Assembly (NCBI GenBank): GCA_021234155.1
Contig: JAJEKV010000063.1
Coordinates: 838,947 to 902,946 of the forward strand
DNA: 64,000 bases
Direction of reading: 5' to 3'
DNA from: Isoetes taiwanensis
Taxonomy: Eukaryota; Streptophyta; Lycopodiopsida; Isoetales; Isoetaceae
Shown: one piece after another, positions 45,551-56,453 of the stretch
Layout of the letters: each line of letters starts with the position of its first letter
Numbering within the stretch: position 1 is the stretch's first letter
Program-made: the position numbers and the translations under genes
Notes under the pieces: model-generated
Told to the model about the DNA's origin: nothing
The model's input: only the letters and a program-made list of their open reading frames with translations
Database searches by the model: none

Positions 45551-46807
45551 ATGGCCCGAACCAAACAGACCAAGCAAGGGAAGCGTGCCCAGCGAAACCA
45601 CCAGCCAATTTGAGGCAGATCATTCGGAGATGCTTCGTGAGAGGCTCGCAGAGGGGGTCGTCGCCTTCGGACGGTAAGAGGAAGACACCGATTTGATCGA
45701 TGTCTTCAACCAAATGTGGAGGAGGACGAGGCCACATCACCAACTCCATGGACGTAAGAGACGAGGGAGGTGTGTACGAGGAAATAGAGCGGAGATCCAA
45801 AGAGCAGAACAAGGTACTATCATTCAAACGAGACCCACGGAAATCCTCGAAAGGTGATGAGCAGTGATGTGTCCGGAGCCACGGAGGTAGCGTGCATCTT
45901 AGAAGGTTCATCGAAGTACGAAATGCGTAAGAGAAGGGAAGACAAAAAGAGGAAAAGGAAGGAGGAGGAACAAAAGGTAGCAGAAGAAAAGAAGAAAGCG
46001 AAAAGGGAAGTTCGTGGGTCTGGCGAAGGAGAACAAAGGACCTTCGCCAAGGAAGAGGCCGAACCCCAACATTATTATCAAGGAGCGCAACCCGACGAAC
46101 CCCCAAACCCTTCCGGACGACTCTTCTGATGAAGACTTCAACCCTAACGGCTGGGAGCTCTTCCAAGCACCCAGGCGACGAAAGGTGAAGTACCCGAGCA
46201 AATGCACCCGAGCAACCCCACCAAGACCAAGTCACGAGAAGCCCCCCAATACCTCCATGGGATAGAAAGAAGCAACCACGACCTGCCCGGAAGCCTACGC
46301 CACCGGCGATGGTAAAGATTTATGAGGAAGATGAGAGAGCACGAGGCCTACATGAAGAAATGGGAGGCCTATAACAAATATTATGAAGAAAATGTTAAGT
46401 TCATCGAGGGGAGGGCGACCAACGGGCAAAAACCTAAGGCCGCCACCACCACCGCCCAAGGTTCCCAAGCCACCCGAAGAAGAAAGCGGATAGGAAGGAG
46501 GTGGAGAGAAGAGCGTTAAGGGAGATTAGACACTTCAGTAAGCAGCTTGGTCTCCTAATCCCCCGTGCCCCTTAAGCTCGGTTGGTGCGTGAAGTTATCT
46601 CGGAGCCTATAGAGCAGACTTTAGAGTCACGGACGGCCGGCTGGCGGCAATGCAAGAGGCGGTGAGGCAAAGATAGTGCAACATTTTGAAGATTCAACAG
46701 CCTGCACTATCCACGCCAAGCGGGTAACCTTAATGCGACAAGACATGAGTCTTAGCGACCGCGTATTAAGGAGAACGCATATAGAAACTTTTGTTGTAAA
46801 TAATTAA
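45551..46807 (+). CDS. Histone H3 / CENH3-like protein carried by the retrotransposon
   Basis: The ATG opens MARTKQTKQGKRAQR; the first seven residues equal the histone H3 tail including K4, while the ARKS of K9 is absent. The last 300 bases encode a histone fold: ALREIRHFSKQLGLLIPRAP (46513-46572), RLVREV, LAAMQEAV, then HFEDSTACTIHAKRVTLM and RQDMSLSDRV, ending at TAA 46807. Blocks correspond to H3 helices alphaN to alpha3; REIRHF-KQ-LLIP and HAKRVTLMR are closer to plant CENH3 than to canonical H3. Between tail and fold lie about 300 codons of charged linker (KRKRKEEEQKVAEEKKKAKR). A TGA after codon 20, a TAA at 46573 and several shifts break the frame. A role in nucleosomes or chromatin targeting of the element is inference. 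Confidence 0.8.
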
Positions 46808-46930
46808 AAATTTTGTAATATAGAGCAATTTTGTGTACCTTGATGACATAAACTTGAGTAATTAGAGCAAATTAATAAGTTTTAGCTTTTATTTCAGTGA
46901 AATAGGACATTTGGGAGCCGAGAGACATGA

Positions 46931-47190
46931 TGTCTCACAGCTCGCGCCTCGTCGCAAAACAAAAAGTTAGGATTGAGCGGCGCAAGGCGTGAGACCTATA
47001 TCTTGACCAAAACAGCTCCAAATTGACCAAATAAGGGGTCGATTCTGCCTAATTTGATGAGCCCATCACCCTTACACCATTAGTTTACCCAAGTTGGACA
47101 TCTTTGATTAAAATGGGACTGATGTCTCACAGCTCGCGCCTCGTCGCAAAACAAAAAGTTAGGATTGAAGCGGGCGCAATTTGTGAGACC
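46931..47190 (+). promoter_or_regulatory. Hairpin pair 2 (two about 65-bp units)
   Basis: Unit 3 (46931-46996) and unit 4 (47123-47190) both start gtctcacagctcgcgcctcg, share cgcaaaacaaaaagttagga, and end ggcgca...gtgagacc. They are 192 bp apart, nearly the spacing of pair 1, and precede the second TATA box. Confidence 0.7.
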
Positions 47191-47378
47191 TCTTACCAAT
47201 TCTTCACCGGGACTTGTCAAAGTCACCTTCAACCCTCTTGCATAGCATCTTTTAGGTAACCTAGCCTTGTTCAAGCATCTCCTATAGTCCTCAAACTCCT
47301 ATCGACCTCGGATAAGTTAGAATTACCCAATCCTAGGAAATTTCAAGTCATCCAAAATTAGGGTTTCCCCTTTTTTTC

Positions 47379-47386
47379 TATAAATA
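47379..47386 (+). promoter_or_regulatory. TATA box of the second extra ORF
   Basis: tataaata 116 bp upstream of the ATG at 47502, mirroring the first cassette. Confidence 0.5.
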
Positions 47387-47501
47387 GACCCTCACTTCTC
47401 ACATAGCACCCTACAAATCTGCTCCACCGCCCTTCTAGCGATTTCCTAACTCCACGAGGCGCTCTTGCAACCATTTTGTTACCCTCTTACGCAATTAATC
47501 A

Positions 47502-49075
47502 ATGGCAACCGATTTCCCACGATGGTACAGCGCCCGGCGCTCATCTTCTTGGTAGGCCGTCGACCAAATCTTCGGATCTTGGGGAAGGAGGTAGGCGTCG
47601 AGCAACCTTGCCACGCGACCCGGCTTATAGTAGAGTCTGGCGGAGTTTCAAGCTAGGGTAGAGCCAGTAGCTAGTGCAACTCCCTCCTTGTGTAGGATAT
47701 TTTGTTCCTAGGCAGGTCCCTGCTTGGCGGCATTAGGCGATGTCGGAACATGCGCCAAATACCTCTCACAAACAAAGCGCCTGCACACTTACGAGCCAAT
47801 GGTCCTAGCGTCCAACAGACCAAGTACTTCTCTTTCAACACTTTGCCAAAGCAATCTTTCTCCTGCCAATCGTCAGAGAACATCGTTGGGGAAACCTCTA
47901 TTCCCCATGGGCGTGGATCCATTGGCCGTAGCGGCGGAGAACAAGCGGCTCCTCACTGTTGTCTGAGCGAGGGCGAGGGAAGGGAAGGAAGAAGACTTCG
48001 GATGAAACGGGAATCAGGAGGAGGAAGATTTATGTTGAGCTCGACCCGGCCGAGGAGCGGCGTCAAGCGAGGCGGGGTGGCAGACTTCGAAGAGGCCGTG
48101 AACTCGTAGAGTCGCGCCACCCCTCCGGGTTAGGCATCACAAGCCTAGCCCCCATTATAATCGAAGGTGAGGAGTTTCTACTCTAGCGACATTCAAAACC
48201 TCCCTTTGGTGCGGGGAAAGGAGTGACCTGAAGAGTTTTTGCACCAACTCCGAAGAAGCGGACTTGGGCGACTTCATCGTCCGAGGAAGTCCGACTTTCC
48301 CCTCCCAGTAAGGAAGCCGACACTTACACGGAGAGTTTACCTCCGGCATCCAAGCCTCACGGCAACATCGGAGGAGATCATGGAAGCGGACAAGGCTGAG
48401 AACAAGCTACCGACGGAGGAAGAGTTCCTTGCTCTCCCGAGGGGCGGATGGGGATCCGCTATCGCGACCTCAAACATCCTAATCGGAAAGCTCATCCGCA
48501 GCACCTCCCGGATGGATAGGGCCGGCCCAGGTCGACCTCGGGAGGGCTTCAAAGAAGTCCAGAGACTACAGGAGCCTCACCACGGTAGGAGGTTGATGAT
48601 TTGGAAGGCATAATCGAGCTGGATCACCGAGTAGGACCCATCTATCATAGCAACGGCAGTCATTACGCTATTACCCTCGCCATTGCGATGGATGGAAGAA
48701 TAGCGGTTATCCACCGCAGTTCACCCCCGAGGAAGGAAGGAGTATGGCTTTGATTGCACTCTCGAGGATTGGCCGCATGCGGCTACCCCTTAACACCAAG
48801 TATGCAATCCTGGTGAAAAGAGCGGTAGCACTTTCGGCGTCTTCGACCCATACCTTCACAGGTGGCCGGGCAAGGCTTGTCAAATGGCGCCTTTTATACC
48901 TCCCACCGCAGAATAGAAGATTTAGCAAGAGCATTACAGGGTGGATCTCCAGCCAATGTCCGCCAGGAACTTGGGCCATTCAGTGGGAACAGCCAAGTGA
49001 AAAAGTTCTTGGAGGATAATCCATCTTCACCGGCATCAACAAAAGTGATTAGCGGTAGTTGCAAGTTCTTGTATT
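47502..49075 (+). CDS. Second extra retrotransposon ORF, unknown
   Basis: Starts at the ATG following the second TATA box (MATDFPRWYSARRSSSW). The frame is broken by many small indels. Recoverable stretches include KADKAENKLPTEEEFLALP, a run reading YHSNGSHYAITLAIAMDGRI near 48650-48700, and DLARALQGGSPANVRQELGP near 48915-48980, ending at TAG 49075. I recognise no domain. It could be an accessory protein, a second chromatin-related protein, or the N-terminal part of gag. A short AT-rich spacer (49076-49200) separates it from gag-pol. Confidence 0.35.
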
Positions 49076-49199
49076 AGTGTAATATAAAATATAAATATAA
49101 CATTCTCTTGCACTATAAATGTTTTGTTGATACATTTTGTGTCCCCTCAACCATGCCAACAAACATAAATAATGCAAGAAAGCAAGGAAAAAAACTAAC

Positions 49200-52100
49200 C
49201 ATGTAGATATGAACCACTTGTGTATGCAGCTAGAGGCTGGCGCGGGAGAGCGACAACTACTTGAACTTACAGAGAACGAGCCCGCCCGTGCCACGCCTAC
49301 GCAAGGAACCTGCTTCAAGAGTTTGGACAAATGACTCGGAAAGAAGAAATATCGCAAATGAGGACCGGACCTCGAATAGGATAAAGGCCTTGCTAGCCGC
49401 TGGCGGGGAGGCGGTTCCGGTGGAGTAACAGCTCAAGCTACCGCAAGCATCAGCTTCGGAGAACAAGTAGAGACAAGAAGAGGAGCAAGAGAGGAAGGTC
49501 CCCAGCTCGGACTCCTCCGACAAGCTTCAGATCGGACTCGATTCGAGGAAGAAGAAGAAGCGAGAACCAAGTCCGAAAGCGGGAAAGGCGGAGGAACCAC
49601 CCGGAGGGACTCCACAAAGGACACAAGAACCTCACGACTACGGGAAGAAAGTAGACTGCATTGGGAAATGTTTGAAGGCCAGGAAGCTCGAGCAATTCTC
49701 AAAGTAGAACAATTCGAGCATGGAAGCAGAGGCTTGGCAATGAGATGGCGAATCTGGGCAATGCCTATGGTATGAAAGGATAAGGATAAAAAAGCGGGGG
49801 TGGCAAATAACACGAAAGGACAAGACGCATTTGGTGGAAGGGCTATGCCAAGGCTCATGGCTTAGCGGGGATGCTTGCAGGTTCAAGAAGTTTGCTAAAG
49901 CCTTCAAAGCGCCATTACGTTCCAAGAGCACAAGTCGGTATGATCTGTGATTCTCTGGCCCGAGGTTGCAGCAAGGCAACAAGTCATGACAGAAATACCG
50001 CAGAGGAATTTATGAGGCTAAAATTTTGTATGTGCCAAAGTTAGGTGAGAAGCATGCGGTGGAAAGCTACATTGAAGGTCGAATGAGGAGATCCCAAGCT
50101 TGTAGGGCAATAAACCCTAGAGCGATTGTCCGGGCGGAGTCAAGGCAATAAAGCTTGCAGGGCAAGGGACACCCGGAATGGCGGGGCGGAGAACAACGGT
50201 ATTGAAGGATAAAAGGAAGGCAAAGGCTGGCCGAGTTTTTGCGAAACGGCCCGACCCGGGACCCGACTAGAGCCCATATAGTGGCAATCAAGGAAGCTTG
50301 GCGGGGGAGAAAGAAGCGGTGTCCTTCAAAGGGCAAGCGGGAAGGTCAAACTACTCCAAAGCGATGCGTCCTTTACTGCCGAGGCCACATGCCCAAGGGA
50401 AAGAGCGAGGAGTGCATAAGCGGCTTTGCGCCCCGGTGTTTCGGCCGGGCCATAGGGCGGCAAAGGCTGCTTGCATATGTCATGAAGTCTTGGCTGCTTG
50501 CGAGTTGGGAAGATGGGACACTTTCTACGTGATGCGGCTTGGCCGAGGAGGCCCTGACTACATTGGTGAGTGTCGCCATCTTTGCGCAATAGATCTGAGA
50601 ACTAGCCCGGGCGATTATAAAGTAATTTCCCACGTTGGGAAAGGCCAAGGCCAAGTCATTTATAGTCCTAATAGATTCGGGAAGTAGCCATAACTTTGCA
50701 TCTCCCGGAATGGTTCAAATGTTGAAGTTGAAACCATTAAAGTCAAAGCCAAGGCCGTTGTCTTAGCAAGTGGAGCGGTAAAAGGCGGGGCCAGGTAAAA
50801 GAATCAACTTTGACATCGACTTGCTTGGGGATTAAGATCCGGATAGGGGCGAGAAGTAATGGGCATTGGCAAGTGCGACTTGATAATAGGTATGGAGTAC
50901 CTTGGACCAGCGAGGGGCCATTATTGATTGTGGAAGCGGAAGGTGACCTTCCCAACACCCGCGACAAGATCATTGAGATAACGAGGTAAAGAAGTTGTCC
51001 CCATCATGCGGTGTATGTCTTCTAAATGGCTGTTCAAGTGCATCAAGAGTGAGCGGGTAGCATACATCTTCAAGCTTGAGATTAGTGAGCGGAATTGGAA
51101 GGAAGCAAAGAAGACAAGATGCTTTCGACAAGTTGCCGAGGCAAATAGCTAAGTTGATCCGGAGTTCCACGATCTCTTTCGAGATGAGATCAAGCGGCTC
51201 CCTCCTTATAGGGGAGTCGAAAAGTGCGAGATAGCACTTTCGAACCGGGGCAAAAACGACAAAACAAGGCCCCATATAGAATGACAACGCGGGAGTTGTC
51301 GGAGCTAAAGAAGCGATTCGCGGGAGCTGCTTTCGACCTAGGTTTCATTAGACCTAGTGTCTCGCCGTTTGGGCGCCCATTCTTTTGTCAAGAAGAAGGA
51401 TGGATCTTTGAGGATGTGCATAGACTATAGGCAGTTGAATAAGAACACCATTAAGAACAAGTATGCGCTTCCAAGATCGACGCGACTTGATGGATCGACT
51501 TCAAGGAGCAAAGATCTTCTCAAAAAATCGACTTAAGGTCGGGTTACCATCAGTCTGAGGATAAAGGAGGAGGATATCCACAAGACCGCCGGGGCGGTAT
51601 ATGGGCATTATGAGTTCACGGTGATGCCTTTTCGGCTTATCAAATGCCCCCATAGCGTTCATGAGGCTCATGAGCGATATCTTGAGGGAGTTCACAGACA
51701 CCTTTGTGATTGTTTTTCTTTGATGACATTTTGGTGTATAGCGGGATCCTTGAAGAGCACGTGCAACACTTGAGAAAGGGTGCTAGAGAAGTTGAGGCAC
51801 GGGTTAATACGCCAAGTTGTCGAAGTGCCGCCGCCTTGAGAGAAGGTGGAATACCTTGGTCATGTGATCTCGGCGAGAAGGCATCTCGACCGGACCCGCC
51901 AAGATCGGCGATGATTACGGTGGCGTGGCCCGAAGAATGCCTGCAGGTCGAAGTTTTCGGTCTAGCGGGGTACTTTCTGAGGAAGTTAAGTGAAGAACTT
52001 TGCTAAGATAGCAGCCGGATTAACAATAGCAGACTGTGAGGCGGAGAAGGTGAAAGATTGGGTAGAGCATTGGCACAAAGCCCAAAGGTTTGAATTGTTG

Positions 52101-54046
52101 AAGGAAGCTTTAACAACAGACCCGATCTTAACCTTGCGGACCGGGAGAAAGATAAGCTTAACAACAGATCGCGAGTAAAGATAGCTACAGTGCGGTGCTT
52201 ATGCAAGAAGAAGTGTGGTAGCGTATGATTCGAAAAGATGAGCGCAGCCAAGAACTGGCGGCGCGATGTCGGGGAATTGCTTGCGGTTGTCGGGCATTAA
52301 GAATATGGAGGCACTATCTCTTGGGAAGGAAGTTCCAATTGGATCACCAGACCATGAGCCTCAATATGTATTCCGCATAACCACACCTCAATCTGAGGCG
52401 GCGGAGATGGATGGAGTTCCTCGAAGAATATGACTTTGATATAGTCTACAAGCCGGGGAAGCTCAATGTGGTAGCGGATCGCTTTCAAGGCATCCACGAC
52501 AACTAGAGTGCATTGCAGCGCAATTTCGACGCTCTCCGCTGACTTTGGTAAGAGGATTGAAGAGTCCTTGCCAGCGGATGTGGATTCCGGGGAAGTATGG
52601 GCAAGCCTCTCTAAGGAGGCTAGAGCAGGATAAAGGCGGGGAGGCCTTCAAGCATTATAAGAAGGAAGGCAACCTGTTATACCATAAGAACAAGTTGTCG
52701 TGCAGAATCATCAGGTGTAAGGAAGTTGATCCTCCATGACACGCTGCTTGACCCAATAGGCCCATGCGGGATTCATGAAAACATATTTTTCAAAGTCTTG
52801 GCTAACTATTATTGGCGGGAATGAAGAAGCAAATAGCTTCGCTACATCAAGGAATGCCGGCTATGCGGCCAGGCGAAGGCGAGCAACTTAATTCGAGGGG
52901 CATTAAAACCGATAGCGATTACCAAGCGCTAAGTGGGAGGTAATCGGCATGGATTTCATCCACCGGGACTCCCAAAACGGCCGAGAGGCAAGGATGCCTT
53001 GATGGTAGTGGTCGACAAGTTGTCAAAGATGGCACATTTTGTGCCTTGCGGGACCACCGACTGACTATGGATCGGACAAAGCTCTTCACCAAAGAGATCT
53101 TGAGGGCTTCATGGCATGCCAAGGGAATTATCTCCGACGAGAGATCAAAGTTCATGAGTGCCTTTGGCAAGACCTCTTCTGCGACAATTCGAGACCAAGC
53201 TATCCATGAGCCGCGGCGTATCATCCTCGAGACGGATGGCGGGCGGAGGCGGACCAGCGGGATCTTTAAAGACATGCTCTGAAACTATATATGCGGAATA
53301 AGCAAAGTATGTGGGAAGAATTCATTCACTTGGTGGGTTGCATACAATAGCACCAAGCAGGAATGCGTCCCAAATGTAAGCCATTTATGATCAATTATGG
53401 CTATCGATTGCCTAACTCGGACACTTGGCACAACCCGTGTCAAAAGTAGAAGTTTCCTTGGCCGGATGTTGGCGATATCAGCAGCTTCGTGGAAGAGGTT
53501 AGAGGGTATCTGCTAGCAGCAAAAGTCGACAAAAGAGCATCGCCGATAAGCATCGAGCGGTAAGAGAGTTCAAAGTTGGAATGATGTTTGGCTCAAGATC
53601 AAGAGTAAAAGCGGTGGCTTCGAGTTAGGAATTGCAAGAAGCTTGCTCCAAGGTGGGCTGGACCCTTCGAATAATCAAGAGAGTAGGTAATCAATCCTAC
53701 AAGTTGGATTTGCCAAAGACACCTAAAGATTCATAAGGTCTTCCACGTGAGTTTGTTGAAGAAGCATACTCCAAATCGAGGCCCAGTCTTGGACACTCAA
53801 CGTTGTTGGAAATGGCGGAGGAACATTTGGAAATAGTCCTGAATTGATTCTTGATAAAGCTTTCAAGAAAAACGAGGAGATCGAAATTCCTCCGGTATTT
53901 GGTCAAGTGGAAACACTTACCAGTGGAAGGCATACGTGGGTACTTAAGAAAGATTTAGTAAAGCGGTACCCACAATTTATGGAGCAATGGGATGACAAGG
54001 TCATCTCAGAAGAAATCGGCTCGAGCATGTCGATTTGTGTAGGTTA
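49200..54046 (+). pseudogene. Ty3/gypsy gag-pol polyprotein, heavily frameshifted
   Basis: Gag-like charged sequence (49200-50340) leads to a damaged zinc knuckle (RCVLYCRGHMPKGK, about 50363-50405). The protease C-terminus shows GKCDLIIGMEYLG near 50865-50900. RT follows with [15 protein letters not shown] near 51340, SNAPIAFMRLMSDIL (about 51640-51685) and FVIVF before the catalytic aspartates at about 51720. RNase H ends with [20 protein letters not shown] near 52415-52475. Integrase has ECRLCGQAKA (zinc motif end, about 52852) and [20 protein letters not shown] (about 52993-53053). The tail contains HTWVLKKDLVKRYPQFMEQW, a chromodomain-like end. The order PR-RT-RH-IN defines Ty3/gypsy. 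Dozens of small indels preclude function as written. Confidence 0.85.
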
Positions 54047-54895
54047 ATTCTTGTATAGATTAATCTACGCATGCAACCTATGCTTGGTATGGGGTGCATG
54101 CGTTGTTGTTCGGCGATGAGACCACTCACGGTGATCTCTAGGGCGTGGTGTAAATGTCAATGTAGGCATGACCGCGTTTCCAAGGCCGAGTGGAAGGTAG
54201 ATTAGAAAGTCTACCGTCCCGTCGGAAGTGGCTACCTCGAAAAGAAAATTAAGGAATGCATTGATAGGGAAAGCACCTTTAGCCCCATATATGCTTTGAT
54301 AGGAGGAATCCATCCTTCCGCCCCCACGCGAGAAGGATATCCTCCAAAGCCCAGGCAACTAGAGGTGTAGGCATGAGTGGCATATAGGCATATAGGTGCT
54401 TTGTCTCCACGGCCATTATGGAAGATTCATCCTCTTCCTACGCCGGGAGATTAGCCATGCATTCATGTAGATAGGTGGGGTGGTCACCATATAACCAAAA
54501 AAAAAAAATTTTAATTAATAATTAGCGGTACTAACGTAGTGTCGACTGCTGAGGCGATGAGGCTCGGGAGGGCAAGGAGGTGGAAGATCACGAAGACTTG
54601 CAACACAAGTTTGTTGGAATGTGTTGCAAGGAATGAAGAGTACCTCGGGGCGAATTATTATAGATATGAAATGTTGAAATTTTGTCTAACTTAACATAGT
54701 GAATAACTTGTTAATGATGTTATGAATTGATAAGTATTCCATAATATAATAGCGTTAATGTTCTAAAAGTAATTACCTTAGAGTAATGCGTGATAAATGT
54801 ATAAAGATTATATTGTAGGTATCACGTTGATTGCAGGGTGCGAGGTTAGGAAGATCCCAAGGTGGGGAGACCCACGATCTTGCCGGGATGCATCA
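54047..54895. other. Retrotransposon 3' untranslated region
   Basis: Between pol and the 3' LTR. Mostly non-coding; a 97-codon antisense frame at 54065-54358 is open but unrecognised. Confidence 0.5.
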
Positions 54896-54911
54896 TTTCA
54901 AGGTGGGAGAA
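54896..54911 (+). other. Polypurine tract
   Basis: ttcaaggtgggagaa directly before the 3' LTR, as usual in plant Ty3/gypsy elements, where it primes plus-strand synthesis. Confidence 0.75.
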
Positions 54912-56453
54912 TGTGACGTTCGGCCGCATATCGCGCTCCAGGGCGTACATTGTACTGTATCGTCACGCGTCCCGCCACCGCCGTTGGCGTATGCAACGGA
55001 TAGCCGAGGTAAGTAGCCCTAGGGGCAACTTGCTAGGAGTATTCATATATTATTAATGTGCACATGTGCACATTAATGAGGGCACACCTTTCCATGTTGG
55101 CATATTTTGCCACCCTAGCCATTAAAGGCAAGTGGGGCCCTTTCCAATTATCCCACATGCCAAATTGGATAATTGGAAACCCTAGCCTAAACCCCATGTC
55201 TATTTAGGGTAGGAAACCCTAGCTTGCTAGTTTTTTAGTCCTTAGCATTTTAGAGCTGGAGTTTGGCTGCCCCAGAGCCAAAGCCCTCTGACGTTTCGCC
55301 CAAGCGAATTGCGCCATCAGTTTCGAACAGGTCATTTCAGGGATGGTTGAACTTCGGTCGGGGAGGAGCCACTCGGGATCGGGTATTTGGTCAATTTAGC
55401 TTAAACCGGGTCTTCTGTCATAGAATCAGGTAGGTTTAGACTATTAAATTGCCCATAAACTATCTAGATCTTAGATCTTGGACACTAACTAAAGAACCTA
55501 ACTCTATGATTAGATCTAGTTCTTTTTAGTTCTTCCGTGATATTGGGTTGATGTATCTCTGTGAACTCCTTGTATTGGGAAGGGGGTAGAGGCCCCAAGG
55601 CTTGTAGTTGATGCTCCTAGAGTAGCCTCTCTAGCACCTTTGTGGATTAGGCGTGTACAAGAGCCACACCCGTTGTGGGTGGAGGGGCCGGGGCCGGCTA
55701 AGAAGGAGGTTCATGTTCTCCTCAAGCGATCCCCGGTGTGTAAAGCCTACAGGGATCATTGTGACTAGGTCTAATGGCTTACCACCCTTGAGTCTGCGGG
55801 TAAGGCATGGGCTCGACAATCTGAAGTGGTGTACACTTTTCGGTGGGTTCGGTCGAATCTGAGGCGGTGGCCCTCTAGTCACCTTGAGTTAGCATGTAGA
55901 TCTCACGGGGAGTGATCCCTACACGCCCCCCTCGGGCGGGAGGATGAGACCGAGGAATAGCCCCTTGGCTATAAATCCCGTGGCTCTGATCGAGTCCCAA
56001 ACACTTTTCAGCCTACTCGCAAAGTGTGCAATGGGAGGGGCGGATGGAGTGGACAACCCTATGCCATGTTCTTATGCGGCCAATTCCATTGCCATGAATT
56101 ACATGCGCAGCGAACTCACGGAGACCAAAGCCAGTCATCCTTGAGTCCGAGCCTTGGGTAGGATCCCTATGTGATGTCTTTGATCTTTGTCTATGCAGAT
56201 AGTGAGGAGGACCATCCTTGAGATGGTCACAGGATGTTGATGTATGTGCTACTGACATGTATGTTTGCGCCCGCAGCTAGGTAGGCCCCGAGGGAGACGG
56301 GTAGAATGACACCTTCACTCTTCCCGAGACTGAGATTCACGGGTGCAAAGTGATATGTGGAGGGCCCCGTATCGGCATGGAGCTGGTGTGGGGAAGAACT
56401 CACTGTTTGTATCGGTGTGAGTGCAACCGTATACGCAGTAGGGACGCGTCACA
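54912..56453 (+). repeat. 3' LTR
   Basis: Copy of the 5' LTR, about 1.54 kb. It starts tgtgacgttcgg and ends gggacgcgtcaca. Contains the same 26-bp palindrome at 55052-55077. Confidence 0.9.

Larger units (their letters stand above)
43326..56453 (+). mobile_element. Ty3/gypsy LTR retrotransposon carrying a histone H3-like gene
   Basis: A 13.1-kb element bounded by LTRs that start tgtgacgttcgg and end ...gtcaca, with flanking cctt on both sides (ccctt/tcctt, a probable 5-bp target duplication with one change). A tRNA-iMet-type primer site follows the 5' LTR and a purine tract precedes the 3' LTR. The internal region contains two extra ORF cassettes, then gag-pol with PR, RT, RNase H, integrase and a chromodomain-like tail. 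The integrase-last order and chromodomain-like end place it with the Ty3/gypsy chromoviruses. All ORFs carry many small indels and none is intact in this copy. Confidence 0.9.

Noticed and set aside
45854..46129. Lysine/glutamate-rich ORF as an independent coiled-coil gene
   Set aside because: It lies between the H3-like tail and fold in the same orientation and is better explained as their linker.
45820..46235. Overlapping minus-strand ORFs opposite the histone-like gene
   Set aside because: They are shadows of the purine-rich plus-strand coding sequence (serine/phenylalanine/leucine-rich text).
47959..48186. Stretch SERGRGKGRKK in the second retrotransposon ORF, resembling the start of histone H4
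   Set aside because: No initiating ATG at that point and no H4 helices follow; arginine/glycine-rich text is common in such GC-rich sequence.
48707..50654. Several long minus-strand ORFs in the gag region
   Set aside because: Complement of GC-rich, stop-poor coding sequence; no motifs.
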